Position numbers and translations under genes: made by a program. A stretch of 7,699 nt of DNA from Verrucomicrobiota bacterium (GTDB lineage: Bacteria > Verrucomicrobiota > Verrucomicrobiia > Opitutales > Oceanipulchritudinaceae): NCBI GenBank assembly GCA_009908535.1, contig JAAAOD010000085.1, forward strand, positions 1 through 7,699, read 5' to 3'. Positions within the stretch are counted from its first letter, which is position 1. Each line of letters starts with the position of its first letter. Positions 1 through 6,773 of the stretch are shown in pieces. The notes under the pieces were generated by a model. The model was not told the DNA's origin and did no database searches. It worked only from the letters and a program-made list of their open reading frames with translations.

Positions 1-1
1 A

Positions 2-217
2 TTGCGGCGACCCTACACGACCTTCTGCGCGGTCCTGCGCCCTGCCGACCACCCAATGCGGCCCGCCGATTACCGTCCGCTTGATCCATTCTGGAAAAAG
101 CGCGGCTACCGGGCCCATCCTGAACTGGAATGCACGTTTCCATGGAAGGACCTCGGCGACAAAGAGGAAACCCGCAAGCGCCTGCGCTTCTGGATCCGGC
201 GCATGGCGGACGCGTGA
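2..217 (+). CDS. GNAT family N-acetyltransferase, C-terminal end (5' partial)
   Basis: This is the last 71 codons of a gene that begins before the window; it ends at TGA 215-217. The tail contains the stretches FCAVLRPADHP, RPADYRPLDPFWKKRGY and a final FWIRRM. I associate these with the C-terminal extension of a group of GNAT acetyltransferases about 230-260 aa long, in which the aromatic/K-K-R-G-Y segment follows the acetyl-CoA fold. GNAT enzymes transfer an acetyl group from acetyl-CoA to an amine; the substrate cannot be told here. The acetyl-CoA-binding loop (R/Q-x-x-G-x-G/A) lies outside the window, so the family call rests on the tail alone. The TTG at position 2 is only the first readable codon, not a believable start. 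The next gene on this strand begins 49 bases downstream, so the two could share a transcript, but nothing suggests a common function. Confidence 0.68.
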   Translation: MRRPYTTFCAVLRPADHPMRPADYRPLDPFWKKRGYRAHPELECTFPWKDLGDKEETRKRLRFWIRRMADA

Positions 218-254
218 TGGCGGGCAGGCTTTTTAACCTTTGACTTTAGGATAT

Positions 255-260
255 GGGGAG
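255..260 (+). promoter_or_regulatory. Shine-Dalgarno sequence that decides the copper-receptor start
   Basis: GGGGAG lies six bases before ATG 267. It makes ATG 267 a better start than the in-frame TTG at 240, which has no purine-rich sequence in front of it. ATG 276 and ATG 282 are in frame but would place the purine run too far upstream. Confidence 0.65.
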
Positions 261-266
261 CCGCGA

Positions 267-2453
267 ATGCCCCAAATGCGAATGACGGGGAATGCTATTC
301 GGGTTGGTTTTCTTCTTTCCACCGGCTGTCTGTCGGCGATGACGGCAACCGGAAAAACGGCCGGGGAGGCGGAATCGGGAAGTGAAATTTTCGACCTCGA
401 TCCCCTTGTGGTCGAAACGACGGCCTTCACAGGCCCCCCGGAGGGAATTTTCGGGGAGAACGCGGCTGGCCACCGCCTGCGCGAGGCGCGGCCGGGCGAC
501 ATGGCGGAAAACCTCAGCCACCAGTTGGAAGGGATCGCCCTGATCCGCAAGGGAGGGACCTCCAACGACCTCGCCATCCGCGGACTGTCGGGCGAAGATC
601 TGACCGTGACCGTGGACGGGCGCAAGATCCAGGGAGCCTGCTCGAACCGGATGGACCCCGCCGCTTCCCATGCCGTTCCGGCGGAAGTGAAAGTGGTGCA
701 AATCCAGCGGGGCGCCTTCGACCTGCGCCGGTCGGGCTCGCTGGGCGGAGCGGTGGATTTCCGGACCGGCACGCCGGCACCGGAGTTCAATGGATTCGCC
801 TCCGCCCGTCTCGGTTCGCACGGCGAACGCCGCTTCGCGCTGACCTCCACCGGCGGAACAAAGACCTTTCCGGGCTGGCTCTCCGTCACGCACCACGCGG
901 CCGATGTGTATCGGGACGGGAACGACCAACGGCTGACCGATTTCCCCGATGCCACCGCATGGCCGCTCGATGATTACCTTCCCGGGAAGCGCGATATCCA
1001 GGCCTTCACGATGATCCACGGCGCCCTCAAGCTTGGATACGAACCAAAGGAGAACCATGCCCTGACCGGCTCCTTCCGCTTCCGGGAGGATGAGGATGTT
1101 CTTTATCCCGGACTGCGCATGGATTCGGATTCCACGCGTGCGCGGGAAATGGGCCTCCGCTACCGGGCGGGAACGACGCCCCTCGGCGACGAACTGGTCA
1201 TCGACCTGTACCACAACTGGACCGATCACGACATGCGCGACCGCCACCGGGTCAGCTCGCGGAAAAACCCGATGGGCATGCCGCGTCCGGTGTACGTGCT
1301 CGAGCGTGGCTGGTTCATGGAAAGCCTCGGGACCAGCTCCACGAGCGGGTTGACGACGGAAGCCCAGAACCGTCTCGGCGATATCCGGTTCGAATACGGG
1401 ACCGAGGCCACCTTGCGCCGCTGGAACATCGATAACCGCCTTGGCGCGGGCGGACCCGATGCCGGACCGGCAGCGGAAATCACCAACAACATGATCCCCT
1501 CCACCCGCGTACGCGTCGTGGGAGCCTGGATACAGTCCAGCATCGACCTCGCCACGGATCTCCGGCTCCTGGCTGGTCTGCGGCTTGACCGGTTCCGGAC
1601 CGAGGCGGAGGGCTCGACGGATTTTCTGAACTCGCAACGGGGAGGCCCCTTTACGGAAGAAGATACGGAATGCAGTGCGATGGTCTTTCTGCAACGATCC
1701 TGGAATGAGCGGCTTTTTCTCCATACCGGGATCGGCAGCATTGCCCGCGTACCGAGCGGACAGGAACGCTACATGCAGCTGCGACGGCCTGGCAGCATGC
1801 CCAACTGGCTGGGCAATCCGCGGTTGCGACCCGCCCGCAACACCGAATGGTCCGCCGGTGCTGCGTGGCGGACCTCCGCCTTCTCGCTGCGCCTGCGGGC
1901 ATGGCACAGCTGGTTGAGCGACGCGGTTTATCCCGGTCGCCTGTTGCCGGACGACGAGCCCCGCCTTGCGAAGCCAACCCAGACCTGGTTCAACATCGAC
2001 GCCCGGCGTTACGGACTCGAGGCAGGCGGTTCCCTCCGCTTGCATGCGATGGTTTCCCTCGAGGCAGGCCTTTCGGTCCAGGAAGGCCGCAAGGAAAGCC
2101 GACCGCCGAACGCCTCCAACGACCGCTTCGCGGAGGTTCCCCCCCTCAATGGACGGCTCGCCCTGCGTGTAACGCGGGATCGCCTCACGTTGCTCCTCGA
2201 GGGCCGCTTCGCCGATTCCCAGGACCGGATCGATCCCGACCTCAACGAACTTTCCCTCGGCAGCTACAGCGTCTTCGATTTACGGGGATCCCTGCAACTG
2301 ACGGAAACGGCCGAAGTGCTCTTTTCCGTCACGAACCTTTTCGACGAAACCTACGCCGTGCACAACGCCCGCGTGCGCAATCCCTTCGCCAGCTTCACCG
2401 TCGTCAACGAACCCGGCCGCGCCTACACCCTCTCCCTGCGTTACCGGTTTTAA
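267..2453 (+). CDS. TonB-dependent outer-membrane receptor, OprC/NosA copper-receptor type
   Basis: The 728-aa protein is a TonB-dependent receptor: an N-terminal plug inside a 22-strand outer-membrane barrel, energised by TonB-ExbBD. Residues 1 to about 30 form a weak signal peptide. A TonB-box-like segment, LDPLVVET, is at about 44-51. The plug runs from about 70 to 165 and includes DLAIRGLSGED and the SGSLGGAVDFRT end. The chain ends in phenylalanine (YRF), as barrel proteins do, after a typical last stretch with FSVTNLFDETY. Two motifs set the substrate. The plug has GACSNRMDP, a C-x-x-x-M with Cys125 (bases 639-641) and Met129 (651-653). The barrel has DHDM, an H-x-M with His321 (1227-1229) and Met323 (1233-1235). 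This is the CxxxM-HxM copper site described for Pseudomonas OprC, at nearly the same spacing. Further methionines occur in NPMGMP (336, 338) and YPGLRMD (285). Copper uptake is therefore inferred. No other copper gene, Fur box or riboswitch is visible nearby. The start at 267 was chosen for its Shine-Dalgarno; 240 (TTG) is the longest alternative. Confidence 0.88.
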   Translation: MPQMRMTGNAIRVGFLLSTGCLSAMTATGKTAGEAESGSEIFDLDPLVVETTAFTGPPEGIFGENAAGHRLREARPGDMAENLSHQLEGIALIRKGGTSNDLAIRGLSGEDLTVTVDGRKIQGACSNRMDPAASHAVPAEVKVVQIQRGAFDLRRSGSLGGAVDFRTGTPAPEFNGFASARLGSHGERRFALTSTGGTKTFPGWLSVTHHAADVYRDGNDQRLTDFPDATAWPLDDYLPGKRDIQAFTMIHGALKLGYEPKENHALTGSFRFREDEDVLYPGLRMDSDSTRAREMGLRYRAGTTPLGDELVIDLYHNWTDHDMRDRHRVSSRKNPMGMPRPVYVLERGWFMESLGTSSTSGLTTEAQNRLGDIRFEYGTEATLRRWNIDNRLGAGGPDAGPAAEITNNMIPSTRVRVVGAWIQSSIDLATDLRLLAGLRLDRFRTEAEGSTDFLNSQRGGPFTEEDTECSAMVFLQRSWNERLFLHTGIGSIARVPSGQERYMQLRRPGSMPNWLGNPRLRPARNTEWSAGAAWRTSAFSLRLRAWHSWLSDAVYPGRLLPDDEPRLAKPTQTWFNIDARRYGLEAGGSLRLHAMVSLEAGLSVQEGRKESRPPNASNDRFAEVPPLNGRLALRVTRDRLTLLLEGRFADSQDRIDPDLNELSLGSYSVFDLRGSLQLTETAEVLFSVTNLFDETYAVHNARVRNPFASFTVVNEPGRAYTLSLRYRF

Positions 2454-2784
2454 GGCCCTTGCTTGTGCCATTGCCTGAGGGGGCTGCGCGAAGCGTTTGG
2501 TGGAAAACCCCTCCATTCCCCAGTCCCCCAGCCATTGGCAGGGTACCAGACCATTGCCTCCAACTGTAGAATCCCATTTTAGCAGAGCGGACAACTAGCC
2601 TGACTGATAGGGCCGACCATCAATTCTACGAATCGACATATTGTTTTGAACTTTAACCAGCCCGACAACCTTTCCCGTTCCGCGTCCGTTTCCAGTTTCC
2701 GTTTCGTGGGTAACTCCCTTCAGCCTCACCCGGATAAGGCACTCCTGAATCGAAGCAGTAGGACGTCGACCTGGTCCGAGGGGC
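2454..2784. other. 331-base convergent intergenic stretch, no supportable gene
   Basis: This lies between the ends of two convergent genes, the copper receptor (plus) and the usher (minus). I see no convincing hairpin followed by a T run on either strand, so transcription of both genes may end by Rho or by readthrough. The stretch has a 9-base direct repeat CCATTGCCT (2468-2476 and 2551-2559) and a pyrimidine-rich run at about 2669-2706 with repeated GTTTC units. A minus-strand frame stays open from 2948 to 2595, but nearly half of it lies inside the usher gene. The part outside has no start with a ribosome-binding site and no protein motif I recognise. An eroded gene remnant cannot be excluded. 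Confidence 0.5.
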
Positions 2785-5262
2785 TTAATGGAAGAGGATA
2801 TTGAAAAGATGGGCATTCTGCACCGTGACAAACCGTTCCGAAAGCACCTCACCGCGCCGGTCCAGCAGCTGTAAATTGTAGGTTCCCGGCTCAACTCCCC
2901 CCAGCCGCCAGATTCCGTTCGCATGGACGGGCACCACCCCGGCCACATCTCCTTGAGCGTCCCTTGCCCGGACGCGCAAGGGAGCCTCCGCGGTCATCCG
3001 TTCGGGCCCGATTCGACCGGAAATGCCGAAAGCAAGCTGCACCTCGAACACGACCGGGGTCACCGCACCTTCCGCCACCTCCACCCAGAAGCGATCTTTT
3101 TCGAGCGAAATCGCCACCGGTAGATTCTCGCGGTCGATTTCCACCTTATAGATTCCCGGTCGAACACTGGAAACATGAAATCGCCCGTCGCGGTCGGTAA
3201 CGCCTCTCCGATACCCGTTCAGTCGGATCCCGACCTCGCCGACATCATAACCCGGAGGAATGCCGCGGAGGCTCCCACCGACGCTTCCCGAGGCTGCCCG
3301 GAAAGTGCCACCACGGGTAAAACCGCTACCGGTGTAACCAAGATCCCAGGAAAGGGCGACCTCAAGATAAGTTTCGCGTCCGCGGGAAAAGGCGCGGTCC
3401 GGAGAGCGTCCGCCCTCCACGAAAAAGCGAAGCCCGGGCAGCAGTTCCCGTCCGCTTTGCAGGCGCCATCCGAGATTCTCCTCATTCGCACTCAACCCGG
3501 CCCGCACAAACCAGCCATAGGGATCCATCGAACGCCAGTCCTGCCAGATGTCGACAAGGGTCCGGTCGAGAATTTCGTCATGAGAAACGGATACGGAGGT
3601 TCGCCACCGCCGCGACCAGTCGTGGTTGTAGGTGGCCTGCGTGGTCAGGGAATCCCGACGAAGGAACAGCCGGTTTTGCGGGTTGATCCTCCAGCTGAGG
3701 GAATGGACATAATCCCCGTCAATGTCCGGCCGACTGCGGAGGGTCATGCCCTCCCGCAAGCGGAGACGGGTGGCGGGCAGAATAAAGCTGACCTCCCTTC
3801 CCGGCTCGCGGTATGTACGCCCGATCATGGATACCTCCATCCGGTGATTCAGGGCGTAGGCAAGTTCGCCGTAGTGATCCTCCGTACGCCGGAAGCGGGC
3901 CCCCTCAAACCCGGGCGGGCGCCGAAGGGAACGCGCCCGCCACGTCAGCGCCTCGAAGGATCCCCGGAAGTCCAGCAAATACGCCTCTTTTCCGGCGTCG
4001 GTTGCATAGGCGCCCTCGAGGACGCCAATCGGCCCCAGCTGCAGGGTCGATCCCAACAGGACCGGATTCCCTTCGCTGTAGGAACTGGCCGCGAGTTCGA
4101 GAGTCAGGAAATCGGTGGCCCCCACCCGGCCAAGAAAAAAGCCGGCTTCACTTTCCGTGGTGTCCACCCGGCGAAAGGGATTGCCCTCGAGGCCGATTCC
4201 TCCGTAGGCGAGGACGCCCGAGGGGGGCATCAGACCGCCGGAGGAATAGCCGTCAAAATTCAGGATTTCCACAGGGCTTCCGGGGGAAAACGGGTTATAC
4301 AGGACGGCCTCGATGTTGTTATAGTCCGTTGGAACCTCGAACTCCGGAAATTCAAAGCGTCCGTCGAGGGGGATGCGCTTGCGATCGACCACCTTCCCGT
4401 TGATCCGCAATTCGACGGTGCCGCCGCCCGGCCCGTTTCCTCGAATGGTCCGTATCGGGGAAAAGCGGTCGTTGATCAACCGGTCCTGCCCCCGCATGGA
4501 GAAGGCCTGTTCCGGATGTGTGCTCCAGGCCAGTTGGCCTCCTGTCAGGGGAAACCCGGAAAGGAGGCGGTGCGGGTTGACAAACTGGTTCCCCACAAGC
4601 AGGGCCGTGCGCTCCCGCCTGAGTTTCCAGAAATAGTCCCGCGCCCAGTAGCGACCCGATTCATCGCGGTGGAGGCGGATCTGCCAGGTACCCGGACCGG
4701 CGCGCCCGAAGGCTTCCATGAACCCCGTTGTTCCATAGGAGTCCCCGGGTCGGCTGCGCAGGCGAACCTCCCCCCGTAGGCGGGAAAGCCCGAAGGCGGC
4801 GGGCCTGATTTCCGGTTGGATCGGATTTTCCCTGCTCGTCCCTTCAGCGGGACGCGGATCCCAGAGCAAATCAAGGTACAGGGCATAGGCCTGGCGATCC
4901 GCGCGCAACTGGAAGGCCAGCTTTTCCTCCAGAAGGTGCACCGGCACATACAGGGTCTGGCCGCGTCGCGTTAAGGCCGCCTCGGCCAGAGCGATGTCCC
5001 CGAGCGGGGTTTGAAAAACATAGGACTCCGTCCTTTCCTTCAGTTCCACGCCGATCAGATCGGCAAAGGAATGCAGGGGGATCCGCAGGTCCTCCGGGCC
5101 TTGCCGCCAAACCAGAAGTCCCCGCCCTTCATCCCGGCCATTGACGGTCACACCGTACAGTTCAATCTCCCCGGGGCCCTCAGCGTGAAGGACAATCGCC
5201 GGACCGTTCAGCAACACCAACCAAAGCAGGATCCAATATCCCCGGGGGAAGAAAGATCTCAT
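2785..5262 (-). CDS. Chaperone-usher pathway outer-membrane usher
   Basis: This 825-aa protein is predicted to be the outer-membrane pore that receives chaperone-subunit complexes and threads the pilus to the surface. A signal peptide spans about 1-27 (hydrophobic ILLWLVLL, cut after LHA). Residues 30-125 form an N-terminal domain starting ELYGVTVNGRDEGRGLLVW, like the chaperone-binding domain of ushers. From about 157 to 645 there are repeated amphipathic strands of a barrel. Residues about 277-335 (GTVELRINGKVVDRKRIPLDGRFEFPEFEV, given here in outline) match the plug domain, which in PapC lies at a similar place. From about 658 on there are two beta-sandwich-like domains; the first has GVTDRDGRFHVSSVRPGIY, resembling carboxypeptidase regulatory-like repeats, and the second GVEPGTYNLQLLD. 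The length is near the usual 800-850. I find no cysteine, whereas classical ushers such as PapC have a cysteine pair in the C-terminal domain. It is the last gene of the cluster, 29 bases after the chaperone stop. Its Shine-Dalgarno is weak, so coupling to upstream translation is likely. The usher class (archaic, alpha or other) is not settled. Confidence 0.85.
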   Translation of the reverse strand: MRSFFPRGYWILLWLVLLNGPAIVLHAEGPGEIELYGVTVNGRDEGRGLLVWRQGPEDLRIPLHSFADLIGVELKERTESYVFQTPLGDIALAEAALTRRGQTLYVPVHLLEEKLAFQLRADRQAYALYLDLLWDPRPAEGTSRENPIQPEIRPAAFGLSRLRGEVRLRSRPGDSYGTTGFMEAFGRAGPGTWQIRLHRDESGRYWARDYFWKLRRERTALLVGNQFVNPHRLLSGFPLTGGQLAWSTHPEQAFSMRGQDRLINDRFSPIRTIRGNGPGGGTVELRINGKVVDRKRIPLDGRFEFPEFEVPTDYNNIEAVLYNPFSPGSPVEILNFDGYSSGGLMPPSGVLAYGGIGLEGNPFRRVDTTESEAGFFLGRVGATDFLTLELAASSYSEGNPVLLGSTLQLGPIGVLEGAYATDAGKEAYLLDFRGSFEALTWRARSLRRPPGFEGARFRRTEDHYGELAYALNHRMEVSMIGRTYREPGREVSFILPATRLRLREGMTLRSRPDIDGDYVHSLSWRINPQNRLFLRRDSLTTQATYNHDWSRRWRTSVSVSHDEILDRTLVDIWQDWRSMDPYGWFVRAGLSANEENLGWRLQSGRELLPGLRFFVEGGRSPDRAFSRGRETYLEVALSWDLGYTGSGFTRGGTFRAASGSVGGSLRGIPPGYDVGEVGIRLNGYRRGVTDRDGRFHVSSVRPGIYKVEIDRENLPVAISLEKDRFWVEVAEGAVTPVVFEVQLAFGISGRIGPERMTAEAPLRVRARDAQGDVAGVVPVHANGIWRLGGVEPGTYNLQLLDRRGEVLSERFVTVQNAHLFNILFH

Positions 5263-5291
5263 GTCGCCGCTACCCGCCGCATTCCGTAATC

Positions 5292-6095
5292 CTACGGTGC
5301 CTTCAGCTCAAAGGAACTTTGCCATTCAAGGTCCCGGTCACCGAGACGTCCCGCAAGCGTAAGGAGGTAGGTTCCCGGAGACAATTCGCCGTGGTCGATG
5401 GAAATCCACCTCTCCTGGCCGGGAAGGACGGGTTTCCCGACCAGCGGCCCTTGCTGCAATGGGGACCCTCGCTGTTTGCGGATGATGAACTCGCCCCGCG
5501 GCCGAACATGCGCTGTTCCGGTGTTGCGGATGCGCAGGCGGAGCTCCTCGGTTGTTACAACAACCTCTTTCAGCTCGCCCCTGCGGATCACCTCCCCGAC
5601 GGTGGCATAAATGGCGCTTTTGAGGGTCAGGCGCGTCCGCAAAACAAGCCCCTCACCGGAAGGAAGCGCATCCGCTGCCGGTAATTTCTGCGAAAACACC
5701 ATCGCGGAGCGGTACTCTCCCGGCGGCAGCGGTTCCGGAGGAAAAAAGGAAAAGCGGACGACACGGGTCTCCCCCGGGGGGATCTCCAGTTCTACCGGAT
5801 TCACGACCATCCATTGATCAATGGCGATTTCCTCGGAATCCTCCCCAACCGGGACCATGCGGTTGTTCTCATTCATCGTCCAATGCATGGACGACACTTC
5901 CAATTCCACCTTCTCCGCCCCGTAATTGACCAGTTGATAGGCGTAAGCCTTACCGGATTCATCAAGGGAAATGCGATGGTATTGGGGGCTGATCGCAATA
6001 CTGCCCGGACTCTTCATTGCTTGCCCGGGCATTGGCAGCATTGGCAGAGCCACCGCCGCAAAGGTCAGTACGCGATGCATGAAAGATGATGGCAT
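5292..6095 (-). CDS. PapD-like periplasmic pilus chaperone
   Basis: The 267-aa protein is predicted to fold pilus subunits in the periplasm by donating a beta strand and to deliver them to the usher. Residues 1-26 are a signal peptide ending PGQA. The N-terminal Ig-like domain (about 30-165) reads SIAISPQYHRISLDESGKA, then WMVVNPVELEIPPGETRVVRF and PPGEYRSAMVF. The pattern of a proline-rich V-x-N-P, a P-P-G-E-x-x-x-V-R-F strand and P-G-E-Y-R is typical of this family. The hydrophobic strand LVLRTRLTLKSAIYATV at about 150-166 is the likely donor (G1) strand, with Lys159 or Arg41 as candidates for the paired basic residues that anchor the subunit C-terminus; this assignment is inference. The second domain (about 170-267) has LRLRIRNTGTAHVRPRG. 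There are no cysteines. The start is supported by GGGAGA (6104-6109), eight bases before ATG 6095. It lies 15 bases after the 189-aa gene and 29 before the usher. Confidence 0.86.
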   Translation of the reverse strand: MPSSFMHRVLTFAAVALPMLPMPGQAMKSPGSIAISPQYHRISLDESGKAYAYQLVNYGAEKVELEVSSMHWTMNENNRMVPVGEDSEEIAIDQWMVVNPVELEIPPGETRVVRFSFFPPEPLPPGEYRSAMVFSQKLPAADALPSGEGLVLRTRLTLKSAIYATVGEVIRRGELKEVVVTTEELRLRIRNTGTAHVRPRGEFIIRKQRGSPLQQGPLVGKPVLPGQERWISIDHGELSPGTYLLTLAGRLGDRDLEWQSSFELKAP

Positions 6096-6110
6096 GCGTT
6101 TTCTCTCCCG

Positions 6111-6680
6111 TTATCCGGATTGCCCCGCGTAGGCCCAGATCTCAATATGTCCGTGCAGGCGTTCCAAGCTGAATGCTTCGAGGGGGATGCGCAGGCGAAC
6201 CCTCCCCTGCCATACCGAGGCCGCCTCGTTCCGCTCGACCAGAAATGGTCGGCCAAGGAGAATCAAAGGGCGGACCGCTCCGGGGTTGGCCTTGGCCGTG
6301 GCGGGGTTCCAGAATGCCTCAAAGTCCACTTCCTCGATTGCCACCCCTGGATCCAAAGTCACTTGCCAGAAGAAGGGAAGCCGCTGCTCGATAAATTCCG
6401 GGAAAGCGGGCCCTGCGATAACCTCCGTCGTCGGGGTAAAGACGAGCCGCCGTCCCTCGGCATGCACCCGCCCCCTGGCCGAGCGTCTTCCCCTTTCACC
6501 GGAGGCTTCCTCAAGCTTGCGTAGCAGATCGACGGGATCCACCCGTACCGAGGGCGACGCCTTCCGCCCATGGAAATCCACCAACTGTACCGAAACCTCG
6601 CCGCAATAAAGGCACGGTACCATCAGGCTCAATGACAGGGTGGCCAGAAAAAGATAATGCAATCGCTTATGTAAGCGCAC
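6111..6680 (-). CDS. Exported protein of unknown function in the pilus cluster
   Basis: I do not recognise a family for this 189-aa protein. Residues 1-27 look like a signal peptide: basic MRLHKRLHY, hydrophobic LFLATLSLSLMVP, then CLYCGEV. The cysteines at 23 and 26 do not form a proper lipobox (MVPC and CLYC lack the small residue and leucine pattern), so a lipoprotein is unlikely. After the signal there are no cysteines. The mature part has a charged segment with an R/G/E-rich stretch (about 54-75), then alternating hydrophobic strands such as RLVFTPTTEVIAG, FFWQVTLDPGVAIEEVDFEAFW and VWQGRVRLRIPLEAF, ending HGHIEIWAYAGQSG. This suggests a beta-rich fold. Position and export suggest a minor subunit, a tip or initiator protein, or an assembly helper, but this is context only. 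The GTG start at 6680 has no clear Shine-Dalgarno; the frame is open back to a stop at 6711-6713 with no better start. It follows a terminator and ends 15 bases before the chaperone. Confidence 0.78.
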   Translation of the reverse strand: MRLHKRLHYLFLATLSLSLMVPCLYCGEVSVQLVDFHGRKASPSVRVDPVDLLRKLEEASGERGRRSARGRVHAEGRRLVFTPTTEVIAGPAFPEFIEQRLPFFWQVTLDPGVAIEEVDFEAFWNPATAKANPGAVRPLILLGRPFLVERNEAASVWQGRVRLRIPLEAFSLERLHGHIEIWAYAGQSG

Positions 6681-6710
6681 TGATGAAGATTCAACAGATA
6701 GAACACTGAA

Positions 6711-6743
6711 TTAAAAATGCAGGAAACCTACCGGTTTCCTGCA
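6711..6743 (-). terminator. Intrinsic terminator between the pilin gene and the assembly genes
   Basis: Read on the minus strand, arms TGCAGGAAACC and GGTTTCCTGCA pair perfectly (11 bp) around a four-base loop GGTA and are followed directly by TTTTTAA. It begins 30 bases after the pilin stop and ends 30 bases before the GTG of the 189-aa gene. A stable stem with a U run is a textbook Rho-independent terminator. In this place it would end most transcripts after the pilin gene and let a fraction read through to the unknown protein, chaperone and usher, unless the latter have their own promoter, which I do not see. Confidence 0.85.
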
Positions 6744-6773
6744 AATTTCATTGAGTGGAATTATCCGGTTTAC

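Noticed and set aside
218..266. Possible riboswitch, metal-responsive operator or promoter before the receptor
   Set aside because: Only 49 bases are available; no cobalamin-box, Fur-like palindrome or well-spaced -35/-10 pair is visible.
246..2045. 599-codon open frame on the minus strand opposite the copper receptor
   Set aside because: It mirrors a clear TonB-dependent receptor and has no domain pattern of its own; long antisense frames are expected at this GC content.
1847..2569. 240-codon plus-strand frame inside and past the end of the receptor gene
   Set aside because: It is Pro/Arg/Ala-rich with no motif, and is mostly inside the receptor gene in a different frame.
2595..2948. 117-codon minus-strand frame running from the usher gene into the gap
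   Set aside because: Almost half overlaps the usher in another frame, the rest has no start with a ribosome-binding site, and I recognise no motif.
3175..4779. 534-codon open frame on the plus strand opposite the usher
   Set aside because: Its composition is low-complexity Pro/Arg/Gly/Ala with no signal, fold or motif; the minus-strand usher has a full domain order.
6600..6615. Lipoprotein signal in the 189-aa protein (cysteines in VPCLYC)
   Set aside because: Neither cysteine is preceded by a proper lipobox; the first has proline at -1 and the second has tyrosine.
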